From contig NZ_JALIGE010000073.1 of assembly GCF_024764835.1 (NCBI RefSeq), forward strand, positions 248,001 through 312,000: DNA of 64,000 nucleotides. Direction: 5' to 3'. Source of the DNA: Scandinavium hiltneri. GTDB taxonomy: Bacteria > Pseudomonadota > Gammaproteobacteria > Enterobacterales > Enterobacteriaceae. The position numbers and the translations under genes were made by a program. The notes under the pieces are model-generated. The model was not told the DNA's origin and did no database searches. It saw nothing but the letters and a program-made list of their open reading frames with translations. The first letter of the stretch is position 1, and the number at the start of each line of letters is the position of its first letter. Below, in pieces: positions 52,710-61,138 of this stretch.

Positions 52710-52725
52710 GGTGAATCGTTCAAGC
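52710..52725. promoter_or_regulatory. Cra (FruR) site upstream of ppsA
   Basis: GGTGAATCGTTCAAGC matches the Cra core TGAATCGWTTCA with one base missing. It lies 90-105 bases before ppsA; Cra activates ppsA in E. coli from an upstream position. The rest of the 337-base divergent region to ppsR is A/T-rich and shows no other site I trust. Confidence 0.65.
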
Positions 52726-52957
52726 AAATTAATTTTTTGCTTTTTAAGACAGTTCCCCGAAAATCATTAACTCTATGATTATTTAGGAATCCCACATAAA
52801 AAGACGGTTTATAGCCCTCCACCATAGAAATGAACACCCCTTTTCACATAAAATAAAAACCACGTTTCATTTTTAAATTTGAGACAAAACCGACTCGGAT
52901 GTGATTAAAATAAATATAGGCTTCATGGAATTAACTTAATCTTACCGGATGGTCAAA

Positions 52958-53791
52958 ATGGATATAAATGTCGATCGCCATGTGTTTTACATTTCTGACG
53001 GTACCGCCATTACCGCCGAGGTGCTCGGTCACGCGGTGATGTCGCAATTCCCGGTGTCGGTCAACAGCATTACCCTGCCGTTTGTCGAAAGCGAAAGCCG
53101 GGCGAAGGCGGTGAAGGAGCAGATTGACGCGATTTATCAGCAATCTGGCGTCCGTCCGCTGGTCTTCTATTCGATTGTTATTCCAGAGATCCGCACCATC
53201 ATTCTGCAAAGCGAAGGCTTCTGTCAGGACATCGTGCAGGCGCTGGTTGCGCCGCTGCAGGAAGAACTGAAGCTCGACCCGACGCCGATTGCCCATCGCA
53301 CCCACGGCCTTACCCCAGGAAATCTCACAAAATATGACGCCCGTATCGCCGCCATTGACTATACGTTGGCGCACGATGACGGCGTTTCGCTGCGCAATCT
53401 CGATCAGGCGCAGGTGATTTTGCTCGGCGTCTCGCGCTGCGGCAAAACCCCGACCAGTCTGTACCTCGCGATGCAGTTCGGTATTCGCGCCGCCAACTAT
53501 CCGTTTATCGCCGACGATATGGATAATCTGGTGCTGCCCGCCGCGCTGAAACCGTTACAGCATAAATTATTCGGGCTAACCATCGACCCGGAACGTCTGG
53601 CCGCCATTCGTGAAGAGCGCCGCGAAAACAGCCGCTATGCATCGATGCGCCAGTGCCGTATGGAAGTCACCGAAGTCGAAGCGCTGTACCGTAAGAACCA
53701 AATCCCGTGGATCAACAGCACTAACTATTCGGTGGAAGAAATCGCCACCAAAATCCTCGACATTATGGGACTCAATCGCCGTATGTACTAA
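52958..53791 (+). CDS. ppsR: PEP synthetase regulatory protein PpsR (YdiA)
   Basis: A 277-residue bifunctional ADP-dependent kinase and phosphorylase that inactivates and reactivates PpsA on the Thr next to its catalytic His. The P-loop is in LLGVSRCGKTPTS; the N-terminal VDRHVFYISDGTAITAEVLG is diagnostic of DUF299. The start MDINVDRH is by homology with E. coli (277 aa); an in-frame ATG three codons upstream is possible. Its last codons form part of the TrpR-like operator of aroH. Confidence 0.96.
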   Translation: MDINVDRHVFYISDGTAITAEVLGHAVMSQFPVSVNSITLPFVESESRAKAVKEQIDAIYQQSGVRPLVFYSIVIPEIRTIILQSEGFCQDIVQALVAPLQEELKLDPTPIAHRTHGLTPGNLTKYDARIAAIDYTLAHDDGVSLRNLDQAQVILLGVSRCGKTPTSLYLAMQFGIRAANYPFIADDMDNLVLPAALKPLQHKLFGLTIDPERLAAIREERRENSRYASMRQCRMEVTEVEALYRKNQIPWINSTNYSVEEIATKILDIMGLNRRMY

Positions 53792-53804
53792 CACACTAGT
53801 ACAT
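53783..53804. promoter_or_regulatory. TrpR operator of aroH, overlapping the ppsR stop
   Basis: Arms ATGTACTA and TAGTACAT are exact complements separated by ACACAC. The trp operator consensus is GNACTAGTTAACTAGTNC, and the ACTAGTAC half is exact. The left arm is the last two codons and stop of ppsR. TATCAT at 53820-53825 is a fair -10. Confidence 0.8.
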
Positions 53805-53956
53805 CATTGCAAAATGCGCTATCATCTTTTTGCAATGTATGCGCATCACGTTGCTGAATGGGTGTTGAACCTTGAATTCAGCAGAGATTGGTTTATCGTG
53901 ATGCGCATCACTTCCGGTATTCCTGCCGTAGAAGCCACCAAATTCTGAGAGTTCCA

Positions 53957-55003
53957 ATGAACAAAACTGATGAACTGCGTTCGGCGCGCATCGACAGTCT
54001 GGTAACGCCTGCTGAACTGGCGCAACGTTACCCTGTCACTTCTGAGGTTGCCGGTCACGTTACCGCCTCCCGCCGTCGCATTGAAAAAATCCTCAACGGC
54101 GAAGATAAACGTCTGTTAGTGGTGATTGGCCCCTGCTCCATCCATGACCTGGATGCGGCGATGGATTACGCACATCGCCTGCAGGTGCTGCGTGAAAAGC
54201 ACCAGTCACGCCTTGAAATTGTGATGCGTACCTATTTCGAAAAACCGCGTACGGTGGTGGGCTGGAAAGGCCTGATATCCGATCCGGATCTCAACGGCAG
54301 CTACCGCGTTAACCACGGTATCGAGCTGGCACGCAAACTGCTGCTGCAGGTCAATGAGTTGGGCGTACCCACCGCCACCGAGTTTCTCGATATGGTGACC
54401 GGTCAGTTCATCGCCGATTTAATCAGCTGGGGCGCAATTGGTGCGCGTACCACGGAAAGCCAAATTCACCGTGAAATGGCCTCCGCGCTCTCCTGCCCGG
54501 TTGGGTTCAAAAACGGCACCGACGGCAATACCCGCATTGCCGTGGATGCAATCCGCGCCGCTCGCGCCAGTCATATGTTCCTGTCGCCGGACAAAAACGG
54601 TCAGATGACGATTTATCAGACCAGCGGTAACCCGTATGGCCACATCATCATGCGCGGCGGCAAAAAGCCGAACTACCACGCGTCAGACATTGCGGTCGCC
54701 TGCGATACGCTGCACGAATTCGACCTGCCGGAACAACTGGTTGTTGATTTCAGCCACGGCAACTGCCAGAAGCAGCACCGCCGTCAGCTGGAAGTGTGTG
54801 ACGATATCTGTCAGCAAATTCGCAATGGTTCGACGGCGATTGCCGGGATCATGGCGGAGAGCTTCCTGCGCGAAGGCACGCAAAAAATCGTGGCCGGACA
54901 GCCGCTGGTGTACGGGCAGTCGATCACCGATCCTTGTCTGAGCTGGGAAGACAGCGAAATTCTGTTGGATAAACTTTCTGCGGCGATTGATACGCGCTTC
55001 TGA
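53957..55003 (+). CDS. aroH: Tryptophan-sensitive DAHP synthase AroH
   Basis: A 348-residue type I DAHP synthase, the E. coli AroH length, condensing PEP and erythrose 4-phosphate as the first step of the shikimate pathway. Motifs: VVIGPCSIHD, KPRTVVGWKGLISDPDL, ESQIHREMASALSCPVGFKNGTDGN in parts, and DFSHGN. The start MNKTDELRSARIDSLVTP is by homology. The TrpR-like operator upstream fits the Trp-controlled isoenzyme. Confidence 0.97.
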   Translation: MNKTDELRSARIDSLVTPAELAQRYPVTSEVAGHVTASRRRIEKILNGEDKRLLVVIGPCSIHDLDAAMDYAHRLQVLREKHQSRLEIVMRTYFEKPRTVVGWKGLISDPDLNGSYRVNHGIELARKLLLQVNELGVPTATEFLDMVTGQFIADLISWGAIGARTTESQIHREMASALSCPVGFKNGTDGNTRIAVDAIRAARASHMFLSPDKNGQMTIYQTSGNPYGHIIMRGGKKPNYHASDIAVACDTLHEFDLPEQLVVDFSHGNCQKQHRRQLEVCDDICQQIRNGSTAIAGIMAESFLREGTQKIVAGQPLVYGQSITDPCLSWEDSEILLDKLSAAIDTRF

Positions 55004-55009
55004 GTGCGC

Positions 55010-55047
55010 TTTACGTGTCGGGCAAAATGGGTTGCCCGACACGTAAA
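55010..55047. terminator. Strong inverted repeat after aroH
   Basis: TTTACGTGTCGGGCA / TGCCCGACACGTAAA is a perfect 15-bp stem with an 8-base loop, 6 bases after the aroH stop. No T-tract follows, so termination may be imperfect, or it protects the 3' end. Confidence 0.65.
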
Positions 55048-55202
55048 TCCCCCGTTTCACCCCACTTCTGCTCTTCAAAAATCGGTGGCCATCGTCGGTT
55101 AAAAAAGTACGTCGCCGGACAATATCCTCCTGTACTGAAACAATCTTTTTTGATCCAGTCACCTATTTTTCACAAAAGGGGTTGCTGAGTTTTTTTGATT
55201 TG

Positions 55203-55221
55203 TTGATAATGATTATCATTG
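55203..55221 (+). promoter_or_regulatory. Fur box upstream of hemP
   Basis: TTGATAATGATTATCATTG contains the perfect 15-bp palindrome TGATAATGATTATCA, the core of the Fur consensus GATAATGATAATCATTATC. It is 27 bases before hemP and should control hemP-hmuRSTUV. Confidence 0.88.
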
Positions 55222-55247
55222 TTACATTGATTGCTATTTTTAATATT

Positions 55248-55433
55248 ATGGCATCATCGGATACATTCCTGACCACAGGCAAAAGGTCCCCGACTCCGCA
55301 ACCGCAGGCTGAAGATCGCCGCGTGAGCAGCAAAACCCTGCTGGGTGCGGAAGGTCGCGTCATCATTGAGCATGATGGCCAGCAGTACTTACTGCGCCAG
55401 ACCCATGCCGGAAAACTGATCCTGACTAAATAA
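55248..55433 (+). CDS. hemP: Hemin uptake protein HemP (YdiE)
   Basis: A 61-residue small protein of the HemP family. The C-terminal segment RRVSSKTLLGAEGRVIIEHDGQQYLLRQTH is the conserved part, shared with E. coli YdiE (63 aa). The frame is open 22 codons upstream as a hydrophobic stretch crossing the Fur box, which is unlikely to be translated. No good ribosome site is visible before the chosen ATG. HemP/HmuP members act as regulators of heme receptor genes in some bacteria. Confidence 0.85.
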   Translation: MASSDTFLTTGKRSPTPQPQAEDRRVSSKTLLGAEGRVIIEHDGQQYLLRQTHAGKLILTK

Positions 55434-55514
55434 CAAACTTACACACAACATTTCGCCAGCCACCCAGGGACTCGCCGAGGCAGCCAGCGCTTTTCACTTT
55501 TCATGGAGAGTTGC

Positions 55515-57494
55515 ATGCTACACCTGCATTCCGCGTCGCTGCGCCCATCGCTGGTCGCACTGGCTGTATTCGGCGCAATCACCACTCCGGCTTTCGCCGC
55601 CTCTGAACAAATGACCGTAACCGCCACCGGCAACGAACGCAGCGCGTTTGAAGCGCCAATGATGGTTACCGTTATCGACGCCGACACCCCTGAAGGCCAG
55701 ACTGCCAGCTCCGCCGCGGATATGCTGCGCCAGGTTCCAGGTTTGACCATTGATGGCACCGGCCGTACCAACGGTCAGGACATTAACCTGCGCGGCTACG
55801 ATCGTCGCGGCGTCCTGGTCATGGTCGATGGTATTCGTCAGGGCACCGACACTGGCCACCTCAACAGCACGTTCCTCGACCCGGCGCTTATCAAGCGTAT
55901 CGAAGTCGTACGTGGCCCTGGCGCGATGCTGTACGGTAGCGGCGCATTGGGCGGCGTGATTTCCTATGACACCGTTGATGCAGCAGACCTGCTGCACGTG
56001 GGTCAGAACAGCGGCTACCGCGTGTTTGGCACCGGCGGCACTGGCGATAACAGCCTTGGCATGGGTGCCAGCGCCTTTGGGCGTACCGATACCCTCGACG
56101 GGATTGTCTCCTGGTCCAGTCGTGACCGCGGCGATTTGAAACAGAGCGATGGTTTCACAGCCCCGAATGACGAAAGCATTACTAACTTCCTCGCCAAAGG
56201 TAGCTGGAAAATCGACCCGGCGCAGAAGCTGAGCGGTTCCCTGCGGTATTACAACAACACCGCGCAGGAGCCCAAAAACCCGCAAACGCCACAAGCGTCT
56301 GACAACAGCAACCCGATGACCGACCGCTCTACCATTCAGCGAGACGCGCAGTTGACGTACAACATCGCGCCGGAAGGCAACGACTGGCTGAATGCCGACG
56401 TGAAAGGCTACTTGTCAGAAGTGCGCATCAACGCGCAGAACCTTGACGACTCCGGCGAATTCCGCAAGCAGACCACCAAAGGCGGTAAAGTTGAAAACCG
56501 TACACGCCTGTTCACCGACAGCTTCGCCTCGCACCTGCTGACCTACGGCGGCGAATACTACCGTCAGGAGCAAAACCCTGGCGGCATGACCACCGGTTTC
56601 CCGAACGCGCGCATTAACTTCAGCTCTGGTTGGCTGCAGGACGAAATCACCCTGCGCGACCTGCCGGTCACTATTCTTGGCGGCACGCGCTACGACAACT
56701 ATCGCGGCACCAGCGATGGCTATGATGACGTCGATGCCGACAAATGGTCTTCCCGCGCGGGCATGACTATCAGCCCAACTGACTGGCTGATGCTGTTTGG
56801 CTCCTGGGCACAGGCCTTCCGCGCGCCAACAATGGGCGAGATGTATAACGACGCCAAACATTTCTCCATTGGCAGTTTCTACACTAACTATTGGGTTCCG
56901 AACCCGAACCTGCGCCCGGAGACCAACGAAACCCAGGAGTACGGCTTTGGTCTGCGCTTTGACGACGTAATGCTGGCGAACGATGCTTTCGAGTTTAAAG
57001 CGAGCTATTTCGACACCAACGCCAAAGATTACATCACGACGTCTGTTGATTTCGCGGGGGCCTCGACCACCTCCATCAACGTGCCGAACGCCAAAATCTG
57101 GGGTTGGGATGTGATGACCAAATACACCACTGACCTGTTCAGCCTCGACGTGGCGTACAACCGTACTCGCGGCAAAGATACCGATACCGGCGACTGGTTG
57201 ACCTCGATCAACCCGGATACCGTCACCTCTCGTCTTGACGTCCCGATTGCCCAGAGCGGTTTCTCGGTGGGCTGGATTGGCACTTTCGCAGAAGACACGA
57301 AGAGCATTAGCGCCACCCCGCAGGCGGGCTATGGCGTGAACGATTTCTACGTGAGCTATAAAGGCCAGCAGGCGCTGAGCGGCCTGACCACCTCGCTGGT
57401 GTTTGGCAACGCCTTCGACAAAGAATATTACTCACCGCAGGGCATCCCGCAGGATGGCCAGAACGGTAAGATTTTCGTGAGTTATCAGTGGTAA
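55515..57494 (+). CDS. hmuR: TonB-dependent heme/hemoglobin receptor HmuR (HemR)
   Basis: A 659-residue outer-membrane receptor. After a signal peptide ending TTPAFAAS comes the TonB-box-like EQMTVTAT, the plug (about residues 45-160, DINLRGYDRRGVLVMVDGIRQG), and a 22-strand barrel ending in YQW with a terminal aromatic. The FRAPTMGEMY and NPNLRPE motifs of heme receptors are seen, and the sequence is close to Yersinia HemR. The start uses GGAGAG; an ATG four codons upstream overlaps it. E. coli K-12 lacks this gene. Confidence 0.94.
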   Translation: MLHLHSASLRPSLVALAVFGAITTPAFAASEQMTVTATGNERSAFEAPMMVTVIDADTPEGQTASSAADMLRQVPGLTIDGTGRTNGQDINLRGYDRRGVLVMVDGIRQGTDTGHLNSTFLDPALIKRIEVVRGPGAMLYGSGALGGVISYDTVDAADLLHVGQNSGYRVFGTGGTGDNSLGMGASAFGRTDTLDGIVSWSSRDRGDLKQSDGFTAPNDESITNFLAKGSWKIDPAQKLSGSLRYYNNTAQEPKNPQTPQASDNSNPMTDRSTIQRDAQLTYNIAPEGNDWLNADVKGYLSEVRINAQNLDDSGEFRKQTTKGGKVENRTRLFTDSFASHLLTYGGEYYRQEQNPGGMTTGFPNARINFSSGWLQDEITLRDLPVTILGGTRYDNYRGTSDGYDDVDADKWSSRAGMTISPTDWLMLFGSWAQAFRAPTMGEMYNDAKHFSIGSFYTNYWVPNPNLRPETNETQEYGFGLRFDDVMLANDAFEFKASYFDTNAKDYITTSVDFAGASTTSINVPNAKIWGWDVMTKYTTDLFSLDVAYNRTRGKDTDTGDWLTSINPDTVTSRLDVPIAQSGFSVGWIGTFAEDTKSISATPQAGYGVNDFYVSYKGQQALSGLTTSLVFGNAFDKEYYSPQGIPQDGQNGKIFVSYQW

Positions 57495-57501
57495 TCACCC
57501 A

Positions 57502-57519
57502 ACCCCGGTACGCCGGGGT
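57502..57519 (+). terminator. Hairpin between hmuR and hmuS
   Basis: A 7-bp stem ACCCCGG / CCGGGGT with a TACG loop lies in the 43-base gap. It may partly terminate or protect hmuR mRNA and so give more receptor than transporter. Confidence 0.55.
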
Positions 57520-57537
57520 ATTTCATCTGGAAGGAAT

Positions 57538-58572
57538 ATGACAATGAATCACTACACACGCTGGCTGGCATTAAAAGAAGAAAATCCGGGAAAATATGCG
57601 CGTGACATCGCCGCAATGATGCACATCAGCGAAGCGGAACTGACCTGGGCGCGGGTAGGCCACGATGCCTGGCGTCTACAGGGTGAAGTGCGCGACGTGC
57701 TGACTGCCCTTGAAGCTGCTGGCGACGTGAAATGCCTCTGCCGTAACGAATACGCCGTACACGAACAGGTCGGCAGCTTCACCAATCAGCATCTCAGTGG
57801 CCATGCCGGTCTGGTGCTCAATCCGCGTGCGCTCGATTTGCGCCTGTTCCTCAATCAGTGGGCCAGCGTTTTCCACATCAGCGAAATCAGCACCCGCGGC
57901 GAGCGTCAGAGCATTCAATTCTTTGACCATCAGGGCGACGCGCTGCTGAAGGTGTACACCACAGACGCCACCGACATGACCGCGTGGGCTGATATTCTGA
58001 CCCGCTTTATCCATGCCGATAACCCGACGCTCGAGCTGAAAGCGGTTGATGCACCGACCACCAGCGGAGATATCGATGGTAAAACCCTCGACGGTGAATG
58101 GCGTGCGATGACCGACGTGCATCAGTTCTTCACCCTGCTTAAGCGTCACAATCTGAGCCGTCAGCAGGCTTTCCGCCTGGTGGGCGATGACCTGGCGTGT
58201 CAGGTGGATAACGATGCCGTAGCGCGCCTGCTGGCGAATGCCCATCAGGATGCAAACGAGATTATGGTCTTCGTTGGCAACCGTGGCTGCGTGCAAATTT
58301 TCACCGGCGCTATCGAAAAAGTCGTGCCTATGAAAAGTTGGCTGAACATCTTTAATTCAGCCTTCACTCTGCACCTGCGCGAAGACACCATCGCCGAAAC
58401 CTGGGTGACGCGCAAACCGACCGCCGATGGCCACGTCACCAGCCTCGAACTGTTCGCCGCTGACGGCACGCAGATTGCGCAGCTTTATGGTCAACGCACC
58501 GAAGGCGAACCGGAACAAACCCAGTGGCGTGCTCAGGTTGAAGCGCTGATTGCCAAAGGGCTGGCCGCATGA
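57538..58572 (+). CDS. hmuS: Cytoplasmic heme-handling protein HmuS (HemS)
   Basis: A 344-residue HemS/ChuS-family protein made of two homologous halves. NPGKYARDIAAMMHISEAELTWARV opens the first half, and LNQWASVFHISE and SIQFFDHQGDALLKVY follow. Members bind heme from the ABC importer and degrade it or pass it on. A second in-frame ATG two codons later has better spacing from the GGAAGG site. The end overlaps hmuT by 4 bases. Confidence 0.94.
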   Translation: MTMNHYTRWLALKEENPGKYARDIAAMMHISEAELTWARVGHDAWRLQGEVRDVLTALEAAGDVKCLCRNEYAVHEQVGSFTNQHLSGHAGLVLNPRALDLRLFLNQWASVFHISEISTRGERQSIQFFDHQGDALLKVYTTDATDMTAWADILTRFIHADNPTLELKAVDAPTTSGDIDGKTLDGEWRAMTDVHQFFTLLKRHNLSRQQAFRLVGDDLACQVDNDAVARLLANAHQDANEIMVFVGNRGCVQIFTGAIEKVVPMKSWLNIFNSAFTLHLREDTIAETWVTRKPTADGHVTSLELFAADGTQIAQLYGQRTEGEPEQTQWRAQVEALIAKGLAA

Positions 58573-59387
58573 GAGCTGTCGTCGCGTTGATGACCGCCCT
58601 GCCACTGCTGGCAGGGGCGGCAGCTCAAAAAGTGGTAACGCTTGGCGGCGACGTGACGGAGATTGTCTATGCACTGGGGGCGCAAAGCGCCCTCGTTGCA
58701 CGAGACAGCACCAGCATGTGGCCGCCTGAAGCGTTGAAATTGCCTGACGTGGGCTATCTGCGTCAGCTGAACGCCGAAGGCATTCTCGCCACGCGCCCGA
58801 CGACCGTTCTCGCCAGCGTGCAGGCCCAGCCATCACTTGCGCTGAAACAGGTCGAACAAAACAGCGTGACGGTGGTGACGGTTCCCGGCAGCAATGACGT
58901 TTCCGTGATTGACGACAAAATTCGCATCGTCGCCGAAGCATTGCATAAAGACGCTGAAGGCGAGCAGCTCCGTCAGCAGATGAAACAGGAGCTGGACGCG
59001 TTGCCTAAAACGCCACTCAATAAACGTGTGCTGTTTATTCTCAGCCACGGCGGCTTGAGCGCCATGGCCGCCGGGCAGCAAACCGGCGCCGATTCGGCGA
59101 TTCGCGCTGCGGGGCTACAAAATGCAATGCAGGGTTTTAACCGTTATCAGCCGCTTTCTCAGGAAGGAGTGATCGCCAGCCAGCCGGATCTGGTGGTGAT
59201 TTCAACCGATGGCGTTAAAGGCATGGGCGGCGAAAACGGGTTGTGGACGTTGCCAGGTCTGGCGCAAACCCCGGCCGGGCGGAATAAACAGGTACTGCAG
59301 ATCGATGACATGGCGTTGTTAGGCTTCAGCATTCGCACCCCGGAAGCGATTCAACAGCTGCGGCATAAAGCGGAGCAGCTTCCCTGA
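58569..59387 (+). CDS. hmuT: Periplasmic heme-binding protein HmuT
   Basis: A 272-residue cluster-A binding protein with a short signal peptide ending near LLAGAAAQ. KVVTLGGDVTEIVYALGAQSALVARDSTSMWP holds the conserved heme-ligand Tyr region's neighbourhood; the C lobe has GFSIRTPEAIQQL. It is coupled to hmuS (ATGA) and hmuU (TGATG). Confidence 0.93.
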   Translation: MRAVVALMTALPLLAGAAAQKVVTLGGDVTEIVYALGAQSALVARDSTSMWPPEALKLPDVGYLRQLNAEGILATRPTTVLASVQAQPSLALKQVEQNSVTVVTVPGSNDVSVIDDKIRIVAEALHKDAEGEQLRQQMKQELDALPKTPLNKRVLFILSHGGLSAMAAGQQTGADSAIRAAGLQNAMQGFNRYQPLSQEGVIASQPDLVVISTDGVKGMGGENGLWTLPGLAQTPAGRNKQVLQIDDMALLGFSIRTPEAIQQLRHKAEQLP

Positions 59388-60376
59388 TGACGCCGTTGGT
59401 TTCCCGTACTCTGTGGTCACTGCTGACCCTGCTGACGCGGTTAACGCTGGGCGCCACCACCTTTGGCGCACTTAAACTGCCGTTAGATATACTCTGGCGT
59501 GACGACAGCGCGCTGCGTCAAATCTGGTTCACCATCCGTTTGCCTCGCGTGCTTTTGGCGCTGACCATCGGCGGCTCGCTGGCGCTGGCGGGCTGCGTGA
59601 TGCAAGGGCTGTTTCGCAATCCACTGGCGGACCCTGGCCTGCTGGGGATCAGCAGCGGTGCCGCGCTGGCGGTAGCGATGTGGGTGGTTTTACCCTTATC
59701 ACTGCCGATGGTGCTGATGCTGTACGCCCCGATGCTGGCGGCATTTCTCGGCAGCCTGGCGGTGACAATGGTGATTTTCGTCCTCAGCCAGCGTAACGAC
59801 AATTCGCTCTCGCGCCTGCTGTTGGTGGGGATCGCGATTAACGCACTGTGCGGTGCGGCGGTGGGCGTGCTGTCGTGGCTCAGCAACGATGCGCAGCTTC
59901 GCCAACTCTCGCTGTGGGGCATGGGCAGTCTCGGTCAGGCGCAGTGGTCAACGCTGCTGGCGACGGCCTCGCTGATGCTGCCGACGGTATTCATTATCTG
60001 GCGGCTGGCAAAACCGCTGAATTTGCTGCAGCTGGGCGATGAAGAAGCGCATTACCTCGGCGTGAACGTGCGTCAGATCCAGCGACGTTTATTGATGTGC
60101 AGCGCTCTGCTGGTTGCAGCGGCGGTAGCGGTCAGCGGCGTGATTGGCTTTATCGGGCTGGTGGTGCCGCATTTGCTACGCATGTGGCTCGGGGCCGATC
60201 ATCGGGCGGTCATTCCCGGTTCGGTGCTGGTCGGTGCCATTTTGCTGCTGGTGGCAGACACCGTGGCCCGTACGCTGGTTGCGCCTGCGGAAATGCCGGT
60301 CGGTCTGCTGACCAGCCTGCTCGGCGCACCGTGGTTTTTATGGATGATTTTCCGTCGTGGAGGCCAACATGGCTAA
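59387..60376 (+). CDS. hmuU: Heme ABC transporter permease HmuU
   Basis: A 329-residue FecCD-family permease with about 10 TM segments. RLPRVLLALTIGGSLALAGC and the GLVVPHLLRMWLGADHRAVIPGS coupling loop (in parts) are seen. Starts on the last base of hmuT's stop and overlaps hmuV by 8 bases. Confidence 0.94.
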   Translation: MTPLVSRTLWSLLTLLTRLTLGATTFGALKLPLDILWRDDSALRQIWFTIRLPRVLLALTIGGSLALAGCVMQGLFRNPLADPGLLGISSGAALAVAMWVVLPLSLPMVLMLYAPMLAAFLGSLAVTMVIFVLSQRNDNSLSRLLLVGIAINALCGAAVGVLSWLSNDAQLRQLSLWGMGSLGQAQWSTLLATASLMLPTVFIIWRLAKPLNLLQLGDEEAHYLGVNVRQIQRRLLMCSALLVAAAVAVSGVIGFIGLVVPHLLRMWLGADHRAVIPGSVLVGAILLLVADTVARTLVAPAEMPVGLLTSLLGAPWFLWMIFRRGGQHG

Positions 60377-61136
60377 TCGCTTGCAGGCCGTTAATCTGTG
60401 CTACTCCCCAGTGTTACGTGACATCAATCTGACGCTGGTACCTGGCGAACTGGTGGTGCTGATTGGCCCCAATGGCGCGGGAAAATCGACGCTGCTGCGG
60501 GCGCTGACTGGCTATTTGCCGCCGGATAACGGGCACTGTCTGCTGAACGATAAACCGTTATCAGCCTGGACGCCGCCGGCGCTGTCTCGCCAGCGGGCGG
60601 TAATGCGCCAGCAAAGCCAACTGGGCTTCGACTGGCCTGTGGAAGATGTGATTGCCATGGGGCGTGCACCGTGGGAACAGAGTAATAGCCGAAAAGTCGT
60701 TGAACAGGTCATGGCTCTGACCGGGTGTGCCCCGCTGTCAGGCCGGAAATACAATGCGCTTTCAGGTGGGGAGCAACAGAGAGTTCAGCTGGCGCGCGCG
60801 CTGGCGCAGCTATGGGTGGACGATGCGCCACAGGGCTGGTTATTTCTCGATGAGCCAACGTCGGCGCTGGATTTATATCATCAGCAGCATGTGCTGCGCT
60901 TGTTGAAAAGTCTGACGCAGGTCGGAAATCTTCACGTCTGCGCGGTGCTGCACGATCTCAATTTGGCAGCACTTTGGGCTGACAGGCTTATCCTGCTTCA
61001 TGAGGGAGTGATAGTGGCTCAGGGCAGCGCGCAACAGGTGTTGCAGGCTGACACCCTGAGCCGCTGGTACGGTGCCGAAGTGCACATCGGTCAGCACCCC
61101 GGCAGCCACACGCCACAGGTGTTTTTAGCCCCGTAA
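60369..61136 (+). CDS. hmuV: Heme ABC transporter ATPase HmuV
   Basis: A 255-residue ATPase: Walker A GPNGAGKST, signature LSGGEQQRVQLARAL, Walker B WLFLDEPTSALD, switch His VLHDLNLAALW. The ATG after TGGAGG is preferred over the GTG four codons upstream. It is the last gene of hmuRSTUV and convergent with selO, with only 2 bases between stop codons. Confidence 0.94.
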   Translation: MANRLQAVNLCYSPVLRDINLTLVPGELVVLIGPNGAGKSTLLRALTGYLPPDNGHCLLNDKPLSAWTPPALSRQRAVMRQQSQLGFDWPVEDVIAMGRAPWEQSNSRKVVEQVMALTGCAPLSGRKYNALSGGEQQRVQLARALAQLWVDDAPQGWLFLDEPTSALDLYHQQHVLRLLKSLTQVGNLHVCAVLHDLNLAALWADRLILLHEGVIVAQGSAQQVLQADTLSRWYGAEVHIGQHPGSHTPQVFLAP

Positions 61137-61138
61137 CG

